The notes under the pieces: model-generated
Seen by the model: only the letters and a program-made list of their open reading frames with translations
Told to the model about the DNA's origin: nothing
Databases searched by the model: none
In this document: piece by piece, positions 58,892-64,000 of the stretch
Position numbering within the stretch: the first letter of the stretch is position 1
How the letters are laid out: each line of letters opens with the position of its first letter
Position numbers and translations under genes: made by a program
Source: RUG695 sp050943135
GTDB taxonomy: Bacteria > Planctomycetota > Planctomycetia > Pirellulales > Thermoguttaceae
Direction: 5' to 3'
Length of the DNA: 64,000 nt
NCBI GenBank assembly: GCA_050943135.1
Contig: JBMNOP010000004.1
Coordinates: forward strand, 62,001-126,000

Positions 58892-60916
58892 ATGAAAAAC
58901 CTTTTTCTTAATTTGGGTCTCGCCGTTTTGGGACTGGCGGCTCTGTGGGCCCCGTTTTCGGTTCTTCGCGCCGAGGGAGCGCCGAAAGGGGAAACGGTCG
59001 GCGCACTTGTCGCCTCGGGGGTTTGCCTTCATCCCGATCAGATGATGTACGATGACTTGATCGCCAAAATCGACGCGGCACAAATCCGTCGGCTTGCGAA
59101 GTACGAGAGCCTAAAAACCGAATCGGATATCAAGGCTTATCAGGAGTCGACCCGTTCCTTCTTCTTCGACCGGATCGGGCAGATGTGGGAACGAACCCCA
59201 CTCAATGTTCGGGTGACCGGTACGATCGAACGGCCGGAATACCGTGCCGAAAAGATTCTGCTCGAAACGCTCCCCCGTTTCTACGCGACCGGTACACTCT
59301 TCCTTCCCCGGCCCGAAAAATTCGCGCCCCCTTATCCGGGCGTGTTGGTTGTTTGCGGGCATTCGAGTAACGGGAAGGCCTCGGAATTCTACCAGGGGCT
59401 TTGTGTTCTGGGTGCGATGAACGGACTGGCAATGTATATCCAAGACCCGATCGACCAGGGGGAACGGCTCCAGCATTTGGACGCCGAAGGAAAACCGTTG
59501 TATGTCGGTGTTTCCGCCCATAATCTGGTCGGAGTCGGCTCGATCCTTTTGGGACGGAACACGGCAACCTACGAGATCTGGGACATGATGCGCGGACTCG
59601 ATTTTCTCCAGTCGCGCGACGATGTGATCGCCGACCGACTCGGTGTTGCCGGGAACAGCGGCGGGGGAACACAGGCGTCGTATCTGATGGCACTCGACGA
59701 ACGTGTCGCCTGCGCCGCGCCAAGTTGTTACCTCTGCTCTCTCTTTGGGGCCCAGACACACAAATCGACCCCGCAAGACGCGGAACAGAATCTGTTCGGT
59801 CAACTCGCGTTCGGCATGGACCATGCCGACTACATTATCGCACGCGCTCCGAAACCGACTCTCCTGAACACGAGAACGAACGACTTTTTCGATATCCACG
59901 ACACATGGACATCGTACCGCGAAGCGGTCCGCATCTACTCGCGGTTCGGGCACTCGGAACGGCTCTCGATCATCGAAATCGAAGGGGAACATGGCTACTG
60001 TCCCGAACTGCTCGACGCGTCGGTCAGCTGGTTCCTGCGCTGGCTCGCCGGACGTGACGAGCGGATCGTCGGCTCGTATCCTCTTCCGACCCTGACGGAA
60101 GAGGAGATCAAATCGGTTCCGAACGGCGTGATGGCCCTTCCCGGGGCACGGACGACGTACGACATCAACCGTGATTATAACGAGGAGCTAAAAAAGGAAC
60201 GGCGGGAAAATCTCGCATCGCTCTCGAAAGAAGCGTTTACCGACCTGGTCCGTGAGACCGCGGGAATCCGTCCGCTCGATGAGATCGCCGTGCCCGAACC
60301 GGTTGCGGTTCCCGATCGGCCCGAAACGACGATACTCAAAGCCGAGGGACTGGTTGCACTGCCGCTGCGGCAGATCTCCGCCGTAGAGGGAAATGGCGCG
60401 GCACGCCTGATCGTGACCGAGTCGGGGAACGAAAGCGAAAAGGTCGCGCAACTTGCCGCTCGCGCCGTGTCGGAAGGGGCTGCGGCCGTTTGGTCGATGG
60501 AACCGCGCGGTTGGGGAGAAAGCCGGTCGAATGTGGCGTCCTATTTCCAGAAAGAGCTTTTCGGCAGCGCCGGCACAGTCTGGTATCTGGCCTACCTTTT
60601 GGGTGAGACGTACGTCGGACGTCGTGCCGAAGATGTTCTGACGGTTGCGCGCCTTCTGAAAGAGACCGGAGCCGATGAAATCGAACTGACCGCCGACACG
60701 CCGAGCGCGGGGCTTGTTGCGCTACACGCCGCCGCCGCCGAACCGAGACTCTTCACGCAGATCTGCCTTGATCCTTCGGCGCTCCCGCAAACATGGTACG
60801 ATTATGTCAACGATGCCCCGAAACCTTATCTTCTGCAAGATGTGGTACATGGAGCTCTTCGCGCGTACGATGTCGACGATCTGATGAGATTTACCGACTG
60901 TATCGTCCGGGAATAA
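58892..60916 (+). CDS. Secreted alpha/beta-hydrolase (acetylxylan-esterase-like)
   Basis: A 674-residue protein with a signal peptide (cleavage near LRAEG, residue 28). AGGAGG lies nine bases before the ATG at 58892, which decides the start over the ATG at 58886. Residues about 120-400 are an alpha/beta-hydrolase: VLVVCGHSSNG (oxyanion region), GNSGGGTQ with the nucleophile Ser (about residue 257), Asp in the NDFFDIHDTW region and GEHGYC with the catalytic His (about 370). A second, degenerate hydrolase-like half (about 480-674) lacks an obvious GxSxG. Relatives are planctomycete acetylxylan-type esterases acting outside the cytoplasm. Its 3' end overlaps the convergent amrS gene by 26 bp. 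Confidence 0.8.
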   Translation: MKNLFLNLGLAVLGLAALWAPFSVLRAEGAPKGETVGALVASGVCLHPDQMMYDDLIAKIDAAQIRRLAKYESLKTESDIKAYQESTRSFFFDRIGQMWERTPLNVRVTGTIERPEYRAEKILLETLPRFYATGTLFLPRPEKFAPPYPGVLVVCGHSSNGKASEFYQGLCVLGAMNGLAMYIQDPIDQGERLQHLDAEGKPLYVGVSAHNLVGVGSILLGRNTATYEIWDMMRGLDFLQSRDDVIADRLGVAGNSGGGTQASYLMALDERVACAAPSCYLCSLFGAQTHKSTPQDAEQNLFGQLAFGMDHADYIIARAPKPTLLNTRTNDFFDIHDTWTSYREAVRIYSRFGHSERLSIIEIEGEHGYCPELLDASVSWFLRWLAGRDERIVGSYPLPTLTEEEIKSVPNGVMALPGARTTYDINRDYNEELKKERRENLASLSKEAFTDLVRETAGIRPLDEIAVPEPVAVPDRPETTILKAEGLVALPLRQISAVEGNGAARLIVTESGNESEKVAQLAARAVSEGAAAVWSMEPRGWGESRSNVASYFQKELFGSAGTVWYLAYLLGETYVGRRAEDVLTVARLLKETGADEIELTADTPSAGLVALHAAAAEPRLFTQICLDPSALPQTWYDYVNDAPKPYLLQDVVHGALRAYDVDDLMRFTDCIVRE

Positions 60917-61946
60917 CTTCGCCGCATTTCGGGCATTTCCCGTCGGGAGTCATACGGCTTACGGCTCGGAACCCCTCTCGGGTCACGATCTCTTCGCCGC
61001 ATTGCGGGCAGAAGGTCGAGTGCCCGCGGGTTCCGGCGTAGACGTAGCGAACCCCCCCCTTTTGCGCGATTTGAGACGCGTTCCGGAGAGTCTCGGGTGG
61101 GGTGCGCGGCGCGTCCGTAAGCTTATACGTCGGAAAGAATGCGGAAAAGTGCAGAGGAACATCGCACCCGAGTGTTTCGGTAAACCACTCGATCAGACGG
61201 GCCAGATCGTCATGGTTGTCGTTTCGGCCGGGTATAAGAAGATTCGTGACTTCGACCCAGGCATCCGTCTCACGCACCGCGTAACGGAGCGTCTCTTTGA
61301 CCGCGGCAAAGTCCCCGCCGCAAAGGTCGCGGTAAAATTCGTCGGTAAACGCTTTCAGGTCGACATTGACCGCGTCCATCACCGCATAGAGCTCTTCGCG
61401 GGCCTTCCCCACAATCATCCCGTTGGTTACGGCCACGGTGAGTATCTTTTGGCGCCGACATTCCCGTGCCGCGTCGATCACGTATTCCGCCCAAATCGAC
61501 GGCTCGTTGTAGGTGAACGCGACGGCGGGCACTTGGCGACTGACCGCCAGCTCGGCAAGACGGGCCGGAGCGAGAAACGAAAGAGTCTTTGCCGGAATTT
61601 CCGACTGAGAGATCTGCCAGTTCTGGCAGAATTTGCAACTTAAATTGCAGCCGGCGGTACCGATCGAAAGGATCTGACTTGAGGGAAAGAAGTGGTAAAG
61701 CGGCTTTTTTTCGATCGGGTCGATGGCCAGCGATGTATATCTCCCGTAGTAGGGGAGCGTCAGGCTCCCGGCCGCGTTCACCCGTACACGGCAAAACCCG
61801 CTTTTCCCCGGCTTGATTCGACATCTGTGCGGGCAGATTTCGCAAACAACGGTTTGGGAGTCCCCGTCACCGTGCGACCAATATCGTGCCGGATGTGGAG
61901 AATCGGGAACATTGAAAGTGTAAGAATAACCCATCGTGACCCACAC
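60891..61946 (-). CDS. amrS: AmrS-type radical SAM enzyme (AmmeMemoRadiSam system)
   Basis: A 351-residue radical SAM protein. CNLSCKFCQNW gives the CxxxCxxC iron-sulfur motif (about residues 100-110). Upstream ICPHRC and GFCRVR are typical of this PflA-like group, as are YNEPSIW and VNVDLKAF. A zinc-ribbon (CPQC, CPKC) ends the chain. AmrS usually occurs with Memo and AMMECR1 domain proteins; neither is adjacent. A small lipoprotein gene lies 17 bp upstream on the same strand and may be co-transcribed. An ATG at codon 5 is a possible start. Confidence 0.88.
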   Translation of the reverse strand: MWVTMGYSYTFNVPDSPHPARYWSHGDGDSQTVVCEICPHRCRIKPGKSGFCRVRVNAAGSLTLPYYGRYTSLAIDPIEKKPLYHFFPSSQILSIGTAGCNLSCKFCQNWQISQSEIPAKTLSFLAPARLAELAVSRQVPAVAFTYNEPSIWAEYVIDAARECRRQKILTVAVTNGMIVGKAREELYAVMDAVNVDLKAFTDEFYRDLCGGDFAAVKETLRYAVRETDAWVEVTNLLIPGRNDNHDDLARLIEWFTETLGCDVPLHFSAFFPTYKLTDAPRTPPETLRNASQIAQKGGVRYVYAGTRGHSTFCPQCGEEIVTREGFRAVSRMTPDGKCPKCGEVIPGRYSR

Positions 61947-61963
61947 ACAAGTTCTATCGGTAT

Positions 61964-62239
61964 TTATCGTTCGGTGTTGGCGTAAATTTCTTTGGCCTTG
62001 TCGGTAAGAAGGAACGCCTCGCCTTCGGTTACCGGCTTCTTCTCTTTTCGGTTCTTCTGGCCCGCCGACGCGACAAAAGCGGACATTTTGCTCCCCTGTT
62101 CGCGTTGTGATTCAAAGAGGGCTTCGGTCGTGGCGTTGTCGCTCTTTGCCGCACCCTGTTGCCGAAAGACGGCGCACCCCCCCGAAAGGAGGAGAAGCAC
62201 GGCACAAAGGAAAAGGGTGGCGTGAACCTGTGTTTTCAT
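61964..62239 (-). CDS. Small lipoprotein
   Basis: A 91-residue protein with a short signal peptide ending LLSGGC (Cys 22). The mature part is hydrophilic, rich in Lys, Glu, Ala and Gln, with the C-terminal helix TDKAKEIYANTER. No family is recognised. It lies 17 bp upstream of amrS on the same strand. Confidence 0.7.
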   Translation of the reverse strand: MKTQVHATLFLCAVLLLLSGGCAVFRQQGAAKSDNATTEALFESQREQGSKMSAFVASAGQKNRKEKKPVTEGEAFLLTDKAKEIYANTER

Positions 62240-62520
62240 CGCGTCGGGATCGGGTTGTCGGTATCAATCGGGCGGGCGGGTATTCCGCAATCGAGGCAAG
62301 ACCAATGCGCAGGTTCGTCCGATACGTTCTTCTATGGGAAGAAGATAGCAGACCTCCTAACCGTTATAATCGGTAAATTCGATCATTTTCTTTAGATCTG
62401 CGGTAAAAAAGGGAAAGTGGCAAAACGAGGAAGGCCCGAACCTCCCCCGACATTTCGATGAATAGGATACGGATAAGTTTCGTCGAACCACTACCCGCCC
62501 CCCGGGGGGAAAGAATCGTC

Positions 62521-63327
62521 ATGCCCGGTTTCGCCGTCGATTTTCACGCCCACCTGACCGACACGCCTTCGGTCGAGAAACTTCAGGCCCTCTTGGCACG
62601 CGCCGGAGAAGCAGAGGTCCGCCTGATCATCACCGCGGCGGCACGGCCGGAAGATTTTCCTTTGGTCAAGCACCTGAAAAACGAGTATAATCAGGAGACC
62701 AACACGGGAAAACCGACCGTTTGGGGCGCCTTCGGCGTCCACCCGTGGTACGCCGGGCAGGTCTCGAGCGATTGGGAAGAGGTTTTGCGTCGTGCGCTGG
62801 CCGAGGGGGAACGACCGATCGTCGGTGAAATCGGTCTCGACTACGGTCCGAAAGGGCTCGCCGCCGCGTCGAAAGAGGCGCAGAGGATATTCTTCCGCCG
62901 ACAGTTGGAAATCGCCGAAGAACTCGCGATCCCCTCGGTGATCCATTCGTTTCGGGCGGGGAGTGAAGCGATCGAAACGGCTGCGGAGTTTCGCCGAATC
63001 CCGCGCGTTCTCTTCCACGGGTTTGTCGACTCCCTTCCCCGGGGAACGGAGGAAGAGCGATTCTTCTTCTCCTACTCGCCGCGGGAAGTCGGCGTCGGGC
63101 AAAGGAAAGGACGCGATATGGTTCGCCGCCTGGCCGAACGGATTCCCGAGCAGATCTTACCCGAGAGCGATTGGCCCGCCCGTGGCAACGAGCCGGCAGG
63201 GATCCCGGAAACGATATCGCTTCTTGAAGAGCTCGGTGCCCGCCCCATCCAAGGGACCGAACGCTTTCTTTCGGTTTTTAACCTTTCGATGTTCGGGATC
63301 GACCGGTCACCAAAGGTTTCGGAATAG
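62521..63327 (+). CDS. TatD-family metal-dependent hydrolase (divergent)
   Basis: A 268-residue amidohydrolase-fold protein. DFHAH (residues 6-10) is the first metal site; GVHPW, GEIGLDYG, VIHSF and LPESDWP follow in TatD order. The last motif has ES in place of the usual ET before the Asp. TatD enzymes are Mg-dependent nucleases. GGGGGAAAG precedes the ATG at 62521 by about eight bases; an upstream ATG at 62458 lacks such a site. The tcdA start follows 30 bp downstream, so the two probably form an operon. Confidence 0.8.
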   Translation: MPGFAVDFHAHLTDTPSVEKLQALLARAGEAEVRLIITAAARPEDFPLVKHLKNEYNQETNTGKPTVWGAFGVHPWYAGQVSSDWEEVLRRALAEGERPIVGEIGLDYGPKGLAAASKEAQRIFFRRQLEIAEELAIPSVIHSFRAGSEAIETAAEFRRIPRVLFHGFVDSLPRGTEEERFFFSYSPREVGVGQRKGRDMVRRLAERIPEQILPESDWPARGNEPAGIPETISLLEELGARPIQGTERFLSVFNLSMFGIDRSPKVSE

Positions 63328-63357
63328 GTTTGTTTGAAATCATAGTTAGGAGTTTCC

Positions 63358-64000
63358 GTGGAGGAGTTCGGCCAGTTTCATCGGATAGGTCAGCTTTTGG
63401 GGGAAAAGGCCGTCGAACGGCTTCACCGCTCGTTCGTGATGATCGCCGGAATCGGTGCGGTCGGGGGATACGCCCTCGAGGCGCTCGCCCGTGCCGGGGT
63501 CGGGCGCTTCTTCCTCGTCGACTGCGACCGGATCACCCGAAGCAACATTGGGCGTCAACTCCTGGCCACGCATGCGACGGTCGGCGAGCGAAAGACCGAA
63601 GCCGCGCGCCGTCGCGTTCTCGACATCTGGCCCGCGGCGCAGGTCGACGTTGCCGATCGACTTATCAATGCCGAGTCGATACCGGAACTTTTGCGGTTCG
63701 ACGTCCGGAAACCCGACCTGCTGATCGACGCGATCGATTCCCTGGCGCCGAAAGTCGAACTCCTGGCGGCGGCGCTCGCGGTAAAGATCCCGGTCCTCTC
63801 GAGCATGGGGGCGGCCCTGCGGACCGACCCGTCTCAAATCCGTTTCGGCCGTCTGACCGACGTTACCCACTGCCGCCTGTCGATGATGCTCCGGAAACGA
63901 ATCCGACGCAAAGGGGTGAATACCGACGATATCCCCTGTGTCTATTCGACCGAACCGGTGCGGGAACACCTTGGTTCCGGCGCGATCCTTTCCCCCGATG
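63358..64000 (+). CDS. tcdA: TcdA/CsdL-type tRNA threonylcarbamoyladenosine dehydratase, cut by the right edge
   Basis: The first 214 codons of an E1-like (ThiF/HesA family) ATPase. It starts at GTG with AGGAG six bases upstream. GIGAVGGYALEALARAGVGR is the nucleotide-binding loop (about residues 31-50), DCDRITRSNIGRQ follows, and DAIDSLAPK is the conserved Asp segment; STEPV is also typical. TcdA closes the ring of the t6A37 side chain in tRNA to the cyclic form. The C-terminus lies beyond base 64000. ThiF-type proteins for thiamine or molybdopterin are the alternative, but the RxxRLxG start and STEPV favour TcdA. Confidence 0.85.
   Translation, partial: MEEFGQFHRIGQLLGEKAVERLHRSFVMIAGIGAVGGYALEALARAGVGRFFLVDCDRITRSNIGRQLLATHATVGERKTEAARRRVLDIWPAAQVDVADRLINAESIPELLRFDVRKPDLLIDAIDSLAPKVELLAAALAVKIPVLSSMGAALRTDPSQIRFGRLTDVTHCRLSMMLRKRIRRKGVNTDDIPCVYSTEPVREHLGSGAILSPD

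Overview
The window is a moderately GC-rich bacterial chromosome segment with mostly vertically inherited genes. No phage, transposon, CRISPR array or rRNA operon is visible, and no intact tRNA. Several markers together point to the Planctomycetota, probably the Pirellula/Thermogutta side: paired DUF1080 proteins, a eukaryote-type UDP-sugar pyrophosphorylase, a metallophosphatase-multiheme cytochrome fusion, topoisomerase VI subunit B, a MoxR/DUF58/Bat operon with fused genes, a GldA/GldFG-type ABC system, ThiD2-ThiE, and a secreted protein made almost only of Cys, Pro and Ala. The lineage call is inference from gene content, not from a marker phylogeny.

Layout. 1-2.2 kb: a homocysteine methyltransferase/MetF fusion, cut by the left edge, and a small membrane protein. 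2.4-4.4 kb: two tandem membrane-anchored ankyrin proteins. 4.4-5.4 kb: a stretch without a supportable gene. 5.4-13.9 kb: a SPOR-like periplasmic protein diverging from a forward run (UDP-HexNAc pyrophosphorylase, LRR lipoprotein, two DUF1080 proteins, ThiD2-ThiE, PgsA-type synthase, CPBP protease). 13.9-18.6 kb (reverse): FtsK with a long acidic tail and a tetraheme phosphoesterase. 18.8-27.8 kb (forward): topoisomerase VI-B, then three large proteins of a PilM/PilN-like inner-membrane platform that share Gly-Met-Pro-rich inserts. 28.5-30.9 kb: the Cys/Pro-rich protein, a promoter-terminator pair that may be a small RNA, riboflavin synthase and RsmA. 31-36.8 kb: a GYF/TM2 protein, a small membrane protein, a secreted glycoside hydrolase and an orphan adenine methyltransferase. 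36.8-46.2 kb (reverse): GldFG-like permease and GldA ATPase, UPF0173 hydrolase, a 970-residue lipoprotein, a LutA-like protein, a 60-residue membrane protein and a soluble histidine kinase. 46.4-47.7 kb (forward): ACT-domain protein and HisA. 47.7-57.5 kb (reverse): the MoxR-Bat operon. 58-64 kb: a second small membrane protein, a secreted esterase, AmrS, a lipoprotein, a TatD hydrolase and TcdA (cut by the right edge).

Most of the interest lies in the cell envelope: the Cys/Pro protein looks like a cross-linked wall component, the PilM-like trio like a divergent pilus or secretion platform, and the Bat operon has condensed several usually separate genes into giant fusions. Several sigma70-like promoters (TTGAnn, 16-17 nt, TAtaAT) can be read directly; two of them correct overlong start sites.
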